From positions 1 to 46,154 of the forward strand of contig CABMDC010000002.1 in NCBI GenBank assembly GCA_902384795.1: a DNA stretch of 46,154 nucleotides. Direction: 5' to 3'. Of the stretch, positions 20,097 through 31,571 are shown in pieces. Each line of letters starts with the position of its first letter. Position 1 is the stretch's first letter. Made by a program: the position numbers and the translations under genes. Below the pieces are notes generated by a model. It made no database searches. It saw nothing but the letters and a program-made list of their open reading frames with translations, and had not been told where the DNA came from. This stretch comes from Candidatus Gugararchaeum adminiculabundum. Lineage in GTDB: Archaea > Micrarchaeota > Micrarchaeia > Burarchaeales > Gugararchaeaceae.

Positions 20097-22073
20097 ATGA
20101 GGCGGTTCGTTCTCTTTGCGCTTGTTCTGGCATTGCTTATTTTCGGCTGCAGCAATTCTTCCCAAATTTCATCCAAATCGAATCACAATAACGGAACGAA
20201 TGCCAACACCTCCACCCAAACACTTACTCCCGTCCCAGTAACTCCTCTGCCTCCGGAAGGGATTTCATTTTCAGGAACTTTCCCAGAGCAAAAGGAAATC
20301 ACCTACCCAACCAAATCCGGAGAGAGTCTCATCGCCCCATCCGCCTACCCCGGCTTTGTTTACATTTACGCGGACGATTCCGCGAGCGTGGAAGACTGCC
20401 AGAACGCAATCGCGCAAAATGGCGGCACCATTGTTTCGGCAATGCCGGACGCAGGGCTTTACCTGATTCAGGTGCCCGAAGGGACGGAAGCACAATTTCT
20501 AAACAGTATGTATGAAGAGAGTTGGGTGCTTGATGCAATTCCCGCATCCCCCGCAGAGCCTGGCATGATTTCAGTCTATGACATGTTTGGTACTGGAAAC
20601 AGCAACACGCTTAACTGCGGCAAAGACCACGGCGACCTCACCAAGCTGGAAGCAGGAAGGCTCGGAGGCTCGACCGAATCAGTGAATCTTCCTGACCTGA
20701 AAGCTGAAGGCACTGTAGAGCACATTGACATTGCGCGAAGCATGCGCAAGCGCATGGAGCAGGCAGGCAAAAACAATGAGAATGTAGTTTTTTCATTGTC
20801 CATGCAGTCCAAGGAATCCGGCAGGCTAGTTTCCGAGGACAGGTCAGACTGCACGCAAAGCGAGTGCATCGCAGCGCGCCAAGGGCAGGCCGCCTATTAC
20901 CGCACATTCCTCCAGTCGTTCAACCGGGAAATCAAAAACAACCCGGCTGCGGCAGACCATGCAATACTCGTCATCATCGCAGGCAATGGGGGAGTTGACC
21001 TGGACAACCAGATAAGCGATCTGCGGACTAAATATCCCGATGCATTCAACCACGTGGTGGTTGTGGGCGGAACAGACATCAATGGCGCTAAGGACAACAA
21101 GTACAACCACTTGAACGATGATTCGATTCCTGAAGGCAGCACCCACCCGAGCATGGTTTATTCGCTCGGAAATGAAGTGACAATTTTCGGAGGCCCCAAC
21201 TCCAACATTGCGAGCGGCGTATGCAGCGGCACTTCCTATGCCGCGCCAGAAGTCTCTGCGGTTCTGGATTACATCTGGAAGCAGGCGCCGGGCCTCAGCG
21301 CATCCGAAGTTGTTGATGCGTTTGACCAGGCGCTGGACGAACTCGGGAATGGCAACACACTGCCCCAGCAGGCAGGAATGACAAAGCAGGAATTCCTTGA
21401 CAGGGCAGTGGCCATTGCGCAGGAGAAGGCAGGAATGTCACCGCTCGGCTTTTCATCCCTGAACTTTCCTGACGGGACAGTGGACGTTTCCTACCAATCC
21501 ACCATAACTCCAACTGGCGGGATTCCGCCTTACATCCAAATGGGAGTCAACCCGCTCATAGACCCTCTTCCCGAAGGACTGGAATTTTCGTTTGCCAATG
21601 GCAAGGGCGCGGTTAGCGGAACTCCGGCAAAAGCAGAGACAAAGAGTTTCCAGCTATGCGTGAAAGACAGCTCCAGCAAAGTGGCCTGCAAGAGCGCATC
21701 CATCACCATCAAGGAATCGCAAGTCAAGCCGCCAAACCCGCCGGATGCAAAAGCAACAATTAGCGTTGACTCCGCAAGATGCTCTGCGCGCGAGCGCTTC
21801 AGCTGGGGAGTTGCGAGCTGGACAATTGATGCGCGAGGCACAGTGTCCGGTCCTGTTGGCAGCGAGTTGACACTTTCCTTCACCGACTTGAGCCAGGACT
21901 GCGGAGCCTGGGGCGATGATTGCATACGCGGAGCAGGAGAGCCCGAGTCCGCAAGCTGGCATACCCAGGGGAACGGAGCCTATGGAGGCTATGCCACTGT
22001 AACCGCGGCTGTGAGCGATTCCACTGGTTGGTACACCACGGACTCTAAAAATTCAAATCAGTGCATGGAGTGA
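20097..22073 (+). CDS. Secreted subtilase-like lipoprotein with C-terminal Ig-like domain
   Basis: A 658-aa exported lipoprotein. A signal peptide with lipobox (LIFGC, Cys18) is followed by a Ser/Thr-rich linker and a propeptide-like region (VYIYADDSASVEDCQNAIAQ). The S8-like region carries the asparagine block IIAGNGG (N297) and the nucleophile block GTSYAAPEVSAVL (Ser380). His178 in DHGD is the candidate histidine; the usual catalytic Asp block is not clear, the nearest candidate being D162. A putative Ig domain (about residues 450-560) and a Cys/Trp-rich end follow. I chose ATG 20097 because AGGTGG lies 5 nt upstream and the signal peptide starts there. It may be a protease or an inactive surface relative. 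Confidence 0.82.
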   Translation: MRRFVLFALVLALLIFGCSNSSQISSKSNHNNGTNANTSTQTLTPVPVTPLPPEGISFSGTFPEQKEITYPTKSGESLIAPSAYPGFVYIYADDSASVEDCQNAIAQNGGTIVSAMPDAGLYLIQVPEGTEAQFLNSMYEESWVLDAIPASPAEPGMISVYDMFGTGNSNTLNCGKDHGDLTKLEAGRLGGSTESVNLPDLKAEGTVEHIDIARSMRKRMEQAGKNNENVVFSLSMQSKESGRLVSEDRSDCTQSECIAARQGQAAYYRTFLQSFNREIKNNPAAADHAILVIIAGNGGVDLDNQISDLRTKYPDAFNHVVVVGGTDINGAKDNKYNHLNDDSIPEGSTHPSMVYSLGNEVTIFGGPNSNIASGVCSGTSYAAPEVSAVLDYIWKQAPGLSASEVVDAFDQALDELGNGNTLPQQAGMTKQEFLDRAVAIAQEKAGMSPLGFSSLNFPDGTVDVSYQSTITPTGGIPPYIQMGVNPLIDPLPEGLEFSFANGKGAVSGTPAKAETKSFQLCVKDSSSKVACKSASITIKESQVKPPNPPDAKATISVDSARCSARERFSWGVASWTIDARGTVSGPVGSELTLSFTDLSQDCGAWGDDCIRGAGEPESASWHTQGNGAYGGYATVTAAVSDSTGWYTTDSKNSNQCME

Positions 22074-22078
22074 TTTTA

Positions 22079-22648
22079 ATGAAAATTGTTGAGCAAACGG
22101 AAAGCATTTTTGCCACCAGCGACATGGCCTGGGGAGACCTGCTCATCGGAATTGTGGCTATTGCCATGGGCAGCATCTTCATCGCCCTCTCCGTTCTTGG
22201 TCTCATCACCGGGTTCACGGGGTTGCTTTCGCTGATTTTCGGAATTATTTTTGTTTTAGACGGCTTGCTCGCTCTTTCCAAGTGGACAGTTAACGTGGCC
22301 CGCTTTGACAAAGGGGAAAACAAAGTCTGGTTGAGCCATAAAAAGATTTTAGGTTCAGGCAACGAAGCATTCACGCTGAAAAACATCTCAGGAGTTGAAG
22401 TCAGGCAGGAGATTGTGGGCGCAAAGAAGGGCAGGGACAACTATTCCTATTCGCTATTTTTATTATTCAGGGACGGGACCAATGCACGAATAGACAGCTC
22501 ATCCGGTTCGAGCGCCACGGGCAACGCCAGCAACACTGAAATCAGCAGCGAGGTAATTGTCGGGGGCGCGCTGGCCAAGTTTTTGGGAGTCCCATTAAAG
22601 AAGACCGTAAACCGGACCGAATACCCGCTTCCGGATTTCCGCCGATGA
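22079..22648 (+). CDS. Two-helix membrane protein with PH-like cytoplasmic domain
   Basis: A 189-aa protein with two adjacent hydrophobic segments (about residues 18-42 and 46-66). A soluble part follows with alternating strands (KVWLSHKKILGSGNEAFTLK, VEVRQEIVGAKKG, YSYSLFLLFRDGTNARID), reminiscent of PH-like membrane proteins; the match is weak. ATG 22079 follows GGAGTGATT directly, so translation begins 5 nt after the stop of the subtilase gene and the two are probably co-expressed. The function is unknown. Confidence 0.7.
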   Translation: MKIVEQTESIFATSDMAWGDLLIGIVAIAMGSIFIALSVLGLITGFTGLLSLIFGIIFVLDGLLALSKWTVNVARFDKGENKVWLSHKKILGSGNEAFTLKNISGVEVRQEIVGAKKGRDNYSYSLFLLFRDGTNARIDSSSGSSATGNASNTEISSEVIVGGALAKFLGVPLKKTVNRTEYPLPDFRR

Positions 22649-22656
22649 CCGTTAAC

Positions 22657-22664
22657 TATATATC
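22657..22664 (+). promoter_or_regulatory. TATA-like box of purB
   Basis: TATATATC is centred 26 nt before the ATG of purB, and no ribosome site is present. This is a clear leaderless promoter. Confidence 0.55.
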
Positions 22665-22685
22665 ACTTGAATTCGCAATAATAAT

Positions 22686-24011
22686 ATGGCGATTTCACCC
22701 CTCGAAGAGCGCTATGCTACGAAAATAAACACTATTTTTTCTGAGGAAAACAAGCTTCAGAAATGGCTCGCCGTCGAGGTCGCGCTGGCAAGGGCGCATG
22801 CCAAGGCAGGCAACATTCCAAAAGGCGCAGCCGATGAAATCGCAAAAGCGGTTCCAAAAGTCAAGCTCTCCAGAGTGAAAGAAATCGAGGATGAAATCCA
22901 CCACGATTTAATGGCAGTGGTGAAAGCATTGAGCGAACAGTGCTCCGGAGAATCAGGCAAATTCGTTCATTTAGGCGCAACTTCCTATGACATTGAGGAC
23001 ACTGCAACCGCACTCATTTTCCGCGAAGCAATCGGCACCATTGAGCAAAGCATAGGCAGCGTCCGCTCAACCCTGAAAAAACTCGCGCTTGAGAAAAAGA
23101 ATTTGGTTTGCGTTGGAAGAACGCACGGCCAATACGCAATCCCCACAACTTACGGGATGAAATTCGCGCTCTATTACTCAGAATTCGGCAGGCATCTGCA
23201 AAGACTGGACGAAGCAACGAAAAGAATTGAAGCCGGAAAAATGGCAGGCGCAGTAGGAACAATGGCCGCGTTTGGCGACAAGGGTTTCATCATCCGCGAT
23301 GCGGTAATGAAAGAGCTCAATCTCGCTCCGGCTACAATTACCAATCAAATAGTTCAGCGCGACAGGCACGCCGAAGTCATCAATGATTTGGCACTAATCT
23401 CCTGCACACTTGAAAAAATTGCAAAAGAAATCCGCAATCTCCAGCGAAACGAAATAATGGAAATTGCCGAGCCCTATGGCAGGGGAAAACAGGTCGGCTC
23501 GTCTGCAATGCCGCAAAAAAGAAACCCGCACAAATCCGAGAGAATTTGCTCGCTCGCAAGAGTTGTGCGCTCAAACGCCCAGGTGGCGCTTGAAAATATT
23601 GCGCTGGAACACGAGCGTGATTTGACCAATTCCGCAAATGAGAGAATAATTTTCCCAGAAGCATTTATTTTAACGGACTATATGCTCAGCCAAATGAACA
23701 GCATTCTTTCCGGACTGGAATTTTTCCCAGAGAATATTAAGCGCAATTTGGAAAGCTCGCGCGGGCTCATAATGGCAGAGCGCCTCACAGTCACTTTAGT
23801 TGAAAAAGGAATGGCAAGGCAGGATGCCCATGAATTAGTCAGGCAGGCAAGCGTGAAAGCGTTCGATTCCAACAAACACCTGCGCGATGTAGTTTCAGCG
23901 GACCAGAAAGTAACCAAATTGCTTTCCAAATCAGAATTGGACAAATTATTCGATTATTCCACCTATTTAGGGCAAGCAATGAAACTAGTGGAACAGGCTG
24001 TTTCAGAATAG
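22686..24011 (+). CDS. purB: Adenylosuccinate lyase
   Basis: A 441-aa lyase acting twice in purine synthesis: SAICAR to AICAR plus fumarate, and adenylosuccinate to AMP plus fumarate. The fumarase-superfamily signature GSSAMPQKRNPHKSE is at residues 271-285. The catalytic His lies in RTHGQ (H147), and TSYDIEDTA (99-107) is the conserved N-terminal block. Length and order match archaeal/Bacillus-type PurB. purC and purE lie 14-15 kb downstream, so the pathway is present but scattered. Confidence 0.96.
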   Translation: MAISPLEERYATKINTIFSEENKLQKWLAVEVALARAHAKAGNIPKGAADEIAKAVPKVKLSRVKEIEDEIHHDLMAVVKALSEQCSGESGKFVHLGATSYDIEDTATALIFREAIGTIEQSIGSVRSTLKKLALEKKNLVCVGRTHGQYAIPTTYGMKFALYYSEFGRHLQRLDEATKRIEAGKMAGAVGTMAAFGDKGFIIRDAVMKELNLAPATITNQIVQRDRHAEVINDLALISCTLEKIAKEIRNLQRNEIMEIAEPYGRGKQVGSSAMPQKRNPHKSERICSLARVVRSNAQVALENIALEHERDLTNSANERIIFPEAFILTDYMLSQMNSILSGLEFFPENIKRNLESSRGLIMAERLTVTLVEKGMARQDAHELVRQASVKAFDSNKHLRDVVSADQKVTKLLSKSELDKLFDYSTYLGQAMKLVEQAVSE

Positions 24012-24054
24012 CTCAAACTTAACGTTTTTAGCCTTTTTCCCACCATTCTACGAA

Positions 24055-24072
24055 CGCGCGCGTGCGCGCGCG
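24055..24072. promoter_or_regulatory. Z-DNA-prone alternating CG tract upstream of gyrB
   Basis: CGCGCGCGTGCGCGCGCG is 18 bp of perfect purine-pyrimidine alternation, flanked by CGAA and AACC. It lies 75 nt before the gyrB start, upstream of TATA-like sequences (AATAAATAT near 24098-24106; TAATTTTTAT at 24121-24130). Such tracts flip to Z-DNA under negative supercoiling, so a link to gyrase homeostasis is conceivable. Confidence 0.55.
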
Positions 24073-24123
24073 AACCTTTTTAAGCTTAAACCGCGCAATA
24101 AATATGTACAACATTTAGTGTAA

Positions 24124-26052
<1,929 letters not shown>

Positions 26053-26092
26053 TTTATGAAAAAGTTCATGAAATTTTAAGCAAGTGAAATTT

Positions 26093-28819
26093 ATGGCACC
26101 AAAGAAAGCAACCCAGCCGGCTCCGGACGCAGCAGCTCCGCCAAAAGCAGCGGAGAAAATAATTCCAGTGAGCATTGAAAAAGAGATGCACACTTCCTAT
26201 TTAGATTATGCCATGTCCGTGATCATTGGCAGGGCATTGCCTGATGTGCGCGATGGCTTGAAGCCGGTTCACAGGCGCGCATTATTCGCCATGTACGAGC
26301 TGGGCAACACCCATGACAAGCCCTACAAGAAATCCGCCCGTATTGTCGGAGAAATTTTGGGTAAATACCACCCGCACGGAGACACCGCAGCGTACGATAC
26401 AATTGTCCGGATGGCGCAGGATTTCTCGCTCCGCTATCCACTGGTTGATGGCCAGGGAAACTTCGGCTCGGTTGACGGAGATTCTCCGGCAGCCATGAGG
26501 TACACCGAAGTGCGCATGCAAAAGCTGGCAGAGGAAATGGTAGGAGACTTAGGAAAAGAAACAGTCGATTACACCCCGAACTTTGACGGTTCATTGCAGG
26601 AGCCAACTTTGCTCCCAACAACTTTCCCCAATTTGCTGGTAAACGGTTCAAGCGGAATTGCAGTGGGAATGGCAACCAACATTGCCCCGCACAACATGAG
26701 CGAAGTGATCGACGGGCTCACGGCTTTGATTGACAACCCCTCGGTTGGCGACGACATCCTGATTCAATTAATCAAAGGCCCTGATTTCCCAACCGGCGGC
26801 ATAATTCTAGGCAGGCGCGGAATTCACGAGGCGTTCGCCACAGGAAGAGGTTCGGTGCGCGTGCGCGGCAGGGCAGAAATCCAGGACAAGGGCGAAAGAA
26901 GGCGCATCATAATTACAGAACTTCCCTACCAGGTGAACAAGGCAACGCTCATCGAACAAATCGCGCTTCTGGTGCAGGAGAAAAAAATCACAGGAATCTC
27001 GGATTTGCGCGACGGCTCTGACCGCGACGGAATGAATATTGTGATCGAGCTCAAGCGCGATGCCAATGCGGAAGTCGTGCTTAATCAATTATACTCCATG
27101 ACCCCATTGGAGTCATCTTTCGGAATCATCAATCTCGCTCTGGTAAAAGGAAAGCCCATAGTTCACACCCTGCGCGGCCTGCTCATGGAATTCCTGAATT
27201 TCAGGAGAGAGATTGTCACCAAGCGCTGCAGGTTCGATTTGAACAAGAGCGAGGACCGGGCGCACATCCTTGAAGGATTGAAAATCTGCCAGCAGAACAT
27301 TGACGAGGTTGTGAAAACAATCCGCGCTGCCCCTGATCCGAACGAGGCCCGCGGCCAATTGATGCGCAAACTCAAGCTTTCTGAAAAGCAGGCATTGGCA
27401 ATCCTTGAAATGAAGCTCTCAAGATTGACGCAACTGGAGCGCGGCAAAATAGATGCAGAGTACAAAGAGCTCCTGGTCACCATTGCATGGCTAAAGAAAG
27501 TGCTCGGAGATCCAAAGGAAATCGACGCACTAATCCGCAAGGAGCTCGAGGAAATAAAGAAGAATTACGGAGACAAGCGCAGAACCGAAATAGTCGATTT
27601 TGAGGGCGAAATCGAGGTCGAGGATCTCATCAAGCGCGAAACCGTGGTGGTCACGATCACCAACAGCGATTACATCAAGCGCATCCCGGTCACCGAATAC
27701 AAGTCCCAGCACCGGGGAGGCAAGGGAGTGGTCGGGCTTGACATGAAAGAAGAGGATCTCGTAAAGGATGTAATGGTCTGCAGCACGCACGCCTATTTAC
27801 TATTCTTCACAGACCAGGGGAACGTTCACTGGCTGAAAACCTACCAAATTCCATCCGCAGGAAGATATGCTATGGGCAAGCCGATCATCAACCTGCTCGG
27901 CCTTGATCAAAACGAAAAGATTGCAGCCTGGGTGCCGGTTGAGGAATTCCTGGAAGAGGAATCGCTCATCATGTGCACCAAGAAGGGAATAATCAAGCGA
28001 ACCAACCTTTCGGAATACTCGCGCCCAAGAAAAGGCGGAATCATTGCAATCACGCTCAAGGAAAAGGACGCGCTCATCGAAGTCAGGCGCATCAAAAAAG
28101 ACCAGGAAATCATCCTGGTTTCCAAGGCAGGCTATGCCATCCGCTTCAGTGAAGCTGATGTGCGCGAAATCGGCCGCTCGGGCCAGGGAGTAATCGGCAT
28201 GCGCCTGCGCGAAGATGAAAAGGACGAAATAGTCGCCATGGCGCTCAATGACAAGCCCACGGTTCTCACAATAACTGAAAACGGGTTTGGCAAGAGAACC
28301 GAACTCGAGGAATACCGCTTGCAATCACGTGGTGGAATGGGAGTAATCAACATCCAAACCACGGACCGCAATGGGGAAGTGGTTGCTTCGCGCGCAGTAA
28401 GCGACAGCGATGACATCCTTTTGATTTCATCCAAGGGGCAGATGATCCGCGTTCCTGCCAAGGACATTTCAGTGATTGGAAGGAACACCCAGGGAGTGCG
28501 CGTCATGAGGCTGGATGCAAAGGAGAAAGTCGTCTCAGTTGCTCGCATTATTCCAGAGGAGGAAGCCGACCAGGCCGTGGACGCCCAGGAAAAGGAGCTG
28601 GAGCACGAGCATCCCGGCCAGAAATCAGGTTCATCTTCCGCATCAATTACTTCATCTTCTACTGGTGATCAAAAGCCACCTGGTCACGATGTTCCGCAAA
28701 TAGAATTCAAGAGCTCGCACACCGTAGTTTTCCCTGCTAAAAAAGAGGATGACAAGGGCAAGAAGAAAAAGCAGGAAAACGAAGATGACGGCCTGGATTA
28801 CGTTGGCAGCGACCGCTGA
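26093..28819 (+). CDS. gyrA: DNA gyrase subunit A
   Basis: The 908-aa breakage-reunion subunit. The catalytic tyrosine is Y137 in AAMRYTE. The quinolone-pocket region [13 protein letters not shown] has Thr98 and Asp102 where E. coli has Ser83 and Asp87. The C-terminal beta-pinwheel includes the gyrA-box QHRGGKG, a one-residue variant of QRRGGKG, which supports true gyrase over topoisomerase IV. A short Ala/Pro/Lys N-terminal extension (about 22 residues) and a Ser-, then Lys/Asp-rich C-terminal tail (about 80 residues) are extra. I chose ATG 26093 because GTGA lies 5-6 nt upstream; GTG 26084 is the alternative. Confidence 0.97.
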   Translation: MAPKKATQPAPDAAAPPKAAEKIIPVSIEKEMHTSYLDYAMSVIIGRALPDVRDGLKPVHRRALFAMYELGNTHDKPYKKSARIVGEILGKYHPHGDTAAYDTIVRMAQDFSLRYPLVDGQGNFGSVDGDSPAAMRYTEVRMQKLAEEMVGDLGKETVDYTPNFDGSLQEPTLLPTTFPNLLVNGSSGIAVGMATNIAPHNMSEVIDGLTALIDNPSVGDDILIQLIKGPDFPTGGIILGRRGIHEAFATGRGSVRVRGRAEIQDKGERRRIIITELPYQVNKATLIEQIALLVQEKKITGISDLRDGSDRDGMNIVIELKRDANAEVVLNQLYSMTPLESSFGIINLALVKGKPIVHTLRGLLMEFLNFRREIVTKRCRFDLNKSEDRAHILEGLKICQQNIDEVVKTIRAAPDPNEARGQLMRKLKLSEKQALAILEMKLSRLTQLERGKIDAEYKELLVTIAWLKKVLGDPKEIDALIRKELEEIKKNYGDKRRTEIVDFEGEIEVEDLIKRETVVVTITNSDYIKRIPVTEYKSQHRGGKGVVGLDMKEEDLVKDVMVCSTHAYLLFFTDQGNVHWLKTYQIPSAGRYAMGKPIINLLGLDQNEKIAAWVPVEEFLEEESLIMCTKKGIIKRTNLSEYSRPRKGGIIAITLKEKDALIEVRRIKKDQEIILVSKAGYAIRFSEADVREIGRSGQGVIGMRLREDEKDEIVAMALNDKPTVLTITENGFGKRTELEEYRLQSRGGMGVINIQTTDRNGEVVASRAVSDSDDILLISSKGQMIRVPAKDISVIGRNTQGVRVMRLDAKEKVVSVARIIPEEEADQAVDAQEKELEHEHPGQKSGSSSASITSSSTGDQKPPGHDVPQIEFKSSHTVVFPAKKEDDKGKKKKQENEDDGLDYVGSDR

Positions 28820-28828
28820 TTTTGCTCA

Positions 28829-30514
28829 TCAGCACTCTTTCGGGGGCGGGCAGTTCTTTTCTATTTTCACGTAATATTTCGCCTTGAAAACTAGCTGCTT
28901 CATTCCCTCTTCTGTCACAATATTGTATTTCGAATCAGTGCACACCAGGGTGAATTTCACCTCAACGCTCCTTTTCAGCCCAACCATCTCATGGAACGCA
29001 GTCGTGCTCACTCCCCCTTCCCCCTCCAAACTCAGCAGCTGATTCTTCACTATGCAAACATTCGTCTCCTGCGCGGCAGCCAGCCCGGTTTCGTTGCACC
29101 TGGTCGCATTGAATTTTTGGTTAGTCACATTGGCTGCGATTGAGTAGTACAAATCAGCGTAAAATCCCTGCTCCTCCTTGACCATGCTTCCCCAAGTTCC
29201 TTCTATGACTACTCCATCTCCAACCGTGAAATAATTCGCTCTTATCTGGCCATTCTGCTCCAATGCCGCCGAACTTTCAGGCCCTCCTGCAAACTCCTTT
29301 ACCTTCTCATAATTCTCGGGGTCAGTGATCACGATTTTCCCCTGGGAAGCGCTCACGGCAATTTTGTTGGCCTGCTCCTTGCTCAAATTTGCATAGGCCA
29401 GCAGCACATTGCTCGCATAGAAACATTCTTTTTCAGGATTCCCGCAGCCATCCACCACAATGCCCAATTTCTCGGCCATTCCCAATTCCGTGGGCTCGTC
29501 ATAGTAGGCTGAAACAGAGTAAACCTCCCCGCATCTCGCCGGTTTCGCATCATTCGCCAGCGTGCATTTGGGTTTGGCAATCTCATTTCCATTCCACGCA
29601 CCCCAGTCATTCCCATTGGAAATCTCCACCGTGGGGCATGCGCAATTATCCCTGCTAGAATAGGCGTAGTTCGGGGTGTAATTGTAGTTTATCTCGTCAA
29701 TCTTATAGGTGCAGGAAACTTCCCTGTCATCAAAATCATCGGTCAGATTCTCCGCAATCCCCTCAACAACTTTCCGCACATCCGCCTCCTTCACCTGAAG
29801 CGACTGCAATGTTGCCTGGCTGATTATTCCGGCAGCATCCTGCTCATAGACGCACTTTCTCGCCTGGCATGGTGAGTCCAGCAAGGAGCAAAATCCAACT
29901 CCCATCCCCTGGGTCGAATTCGTCCATTCTCCCATTCTCCTGAAAACATAGCCCAGCCTGTTCCCGTTCACTTCCACCTTGGTTCCCTTGAAATCAACAG
30001 TTGCGTTTTCCTTTTCATTCTCAACAACCGCCTGCCAGCCCCGCGCGCTCGCAACTATCCCCTCATCAAACACCTGGGCATCCACGCATCCCGGCTCAGA
30101 AACGTTCACATTCGTCCCATCGCTCAAGCTCCTATTCTCGCTTCTTCCCCCAATTCCTTCCTTTGCCTTTTCGCACAGGCTCAGGGAAAGCTGCTCAAGT
30201 GTTGGCGGGTTCGCTGCATTGCAGTACCAATATTTTTCAGGGGCAATCCCCCCGGTTTCACCAAGCGCAATGCTCGCGCCTGCGATGCTTTTTGCAATCA
30301 CAATCCCCGCTTTCACCGATTCCTCATAAACGGCTTTTTTAACCTGGGAAAAGGCAGCGCCTGCACCGGGCTTGTTCACCCCTGCGTATTGCTGCAAAGT
30401 CACGAATGCTATCAGCACCACTGCGGCAATGGCCGCGATGAATAGGATTGTGACAGGGCTGAAACCCCTTTTCGTTTTTGTTTTTTTGCTGTGTCCATTT
30501 CCCATTTCCATCAT
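28829..30514 (-). CDS. Large pilin-like secreted or membrane-anchored protein
   Basis: A 561-aa protein with a basic N-terminus (KKTKTKRGFSPVTILF) and a single hydrophobic helix (about residues 19-42). This layout suits archaeal class III signal peptides, which are processed by a prepilin-type peptidase before the hydrophobic helix. The rest is extracytoplasmic: more than a dozen cysteines in pairs, N-glycosylation-type NxS/T sites, and no recognised domain. It lies 16 nt after the smaller pilin-like gene, so it is probably the second gene of that operon. It could be a pilus tip or adhesin. Confidence 0.72.
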   Translation of the reverse strand: MMEMGNGHSKKTKTKRGFSPVTILFIAAIAAVVLIAFVTLQQYAGVNKPGAGAAFSQVKKAVYEESVKAGIVIAKSIAGASIALGETGGIAPEKYWYCNAANPPTLEQLSLSLCEKAKEGIGGRSENRSLSDGTNVNVSEPGCVDAQVFDEGIVASARGWQAVVENEKENATVDFKGTKVEVNGNRLGYVFRRMGEWTNSTQGMGVGFCSLLDSPCQARKCVYEQDAAGIISQATLQSLQVKEADVRKVVEGIAENLTDDFDDREVSCTYKIDEINYNYTPNYAYSSRDNCACPTVEISNGNDWGAWNGNEIAKPKCTLANDAKPARCGEVYSVSAYYDEPTELGMAEKLGIVVDGCGNPEKECFYASNVLLAYANLSKEQANKIAVSASQGKIVITDPENYEKVKEFAGGPESSAALEQNGQIRANYFTVGDGVVIEGTWGSMVKEEQGFYADLYYSIAANVTNQKFNATRCNETGLAAAQETNVCIVKNQLLSLEGEGGVSTTAFHEMVGLKRSVEVKFTLVCTDSKYNIVTEEGMKQLVFKAKYYVKIEKNCPPPKEC

Positions 30515-30530
30515 TCCGCTTCCCCTAATC

Positions 30531-31010
30531 TTAACCTCTGACTTTCAATGTGACATTCGCGCTTTCCCCGATTTTCGCAGTGGGCAGTTCCATTGAATAG
30601 GCAATCACATTGGTGGCGTTCTCCGGCAGCTTTCCGCAGGAGACAAAGCTCCCGTTTCCCAGCGCAAATGCGTAATCCTTTTCATCATAAGTTTTCTCCA
30701 GAATCAGCGCAACGGTCGAGTTCACATCAACCCTTGCCCCAAACCCGTAATCCAGGTTCGCTGTCCCTAGGAATTGCGCGTCAGACAATAATTCGGCAAC
30801 AGTTTTCCCACTGGCAGTTTCCCTGTAGCTCAGCAAAGCGCCCATGGAATCCGAGGCAATGGTAACCGCCTGCGCCTGCTTCGCGGCGCTTGCCTGCCCC
30901 TGCTCCACAATGAGAATATTCGAGAAGATGAAAGTGAGCACAAAAACCAATCCGACAACTGCCGCTACCAATCCGATTATTTCGTCCACAGCCCCGCGCC
31001 TAGATTTCAT
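30531..31010 (-). CDS. Pilin-like membrane protein
   Basis: A 159-aa protein with an N-terminal MKSRRGAVDEIIGLVAAVVG segment: two arginines, then a hydrophobic helix with an acidic residue near its start, much like type IV pilin precursors. The remainder is predicted outside and has two NxT/S-type sites and one Cys. GTTTTAATAG-type sequence on the minus strand, near 31032-31042, is centred about 27 nt before the ATG, so the transcript may be leaderless. It is followed at 16 nt by the larger pilin-like gene. Confidence 0.72.
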   Translation of the reverse strand: MKSRRGAVDEIIGLVAAVVGLVFVLTFIFSNILIVEQGQASAAKQAQAVTIASDSMGALLSYRETASGKTVAELLSDAQFLGTANLDYGFGARVDVNSTVALILEKTYDEKDYAFALGNGSFVSCGKLPENATNVIAYSMELPTAKIGESANVTLKVRG

Positions 31011-31048
31011 CGAGAATAGATTGGGGGTTTAACTATTAAAACCGAACG

Positions 31049-31513
31049 CTACTTGGCAAGCTGAGCAGTATTCCTATTTCCGCCAGTCCCATTCCGCAGC
31101 TGGGCATCCCTGGCCTTCTCAACCAAATTCGGGCATCGCTTCATTATCTCAAACCACATGGCGTGCATGCACGCACAAAGCTTTTTCGCAACCGAATCCG
31201 AGTGAGCAAATTCATACCCCACAAATATCTCCTTTGCCCTAAGAAGGATTTTCTCAACCTGTTTTTCATGTCCCTCTTCCAACCGAACCTCTTTTTTGAA
31301 CAGTTCGCACACCAGATTCGCAACCAGCATCTGCTCGTCCACAATTCCATGGTCAAGCACTTTCAGGCTGGCGGACAAAAGCTTGGTGATAGTCCCGGGA
31401 GAAAAAATCTTGATTTGCCTGACCAGTTGCAGCGCCTCAGTTAAAGCAGGTTCAACCCATTGTTTCGCCTCTGCATGTTCCAGAAGCTCAAGCAATCTAT
31501 TCTCATCATTCAT
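31049..31513 (-). CDS. Helical hypothetical protein
   Basis: A 154-aa, almost entirely helical soluble protein without recognised domain. The segment CACMHAMWFEIMKRCPNLVEKA has three cysteines and a histidine, but spacing does not show a clear metal site. GGTG lies upstream of ATG 31513. It sits between the agmatine operon and the pilin-like operon, with no functional link that I can see. Confidence 0.6.
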   Translation of the reverse strand: MNDENRLLELLEHAEAKQWVEPALTEALQLVRQIKIFSPGTITKLLSASLKVLDHGIVDEQMLVANLVCELFKKEVRLEEGHEKQVEKILLRAKEIFVGYEFAHSDSVAKKLCACMHAMWFEIMKRCPNLVEKARDAQLRNGTGGNRNTAQLAK

Positions 31514-31571
31514 TCACGCACCAAAAGGGTTTCCCATTTCCACCTTTTAATCCTTTTGGCAACTGCTAGAA

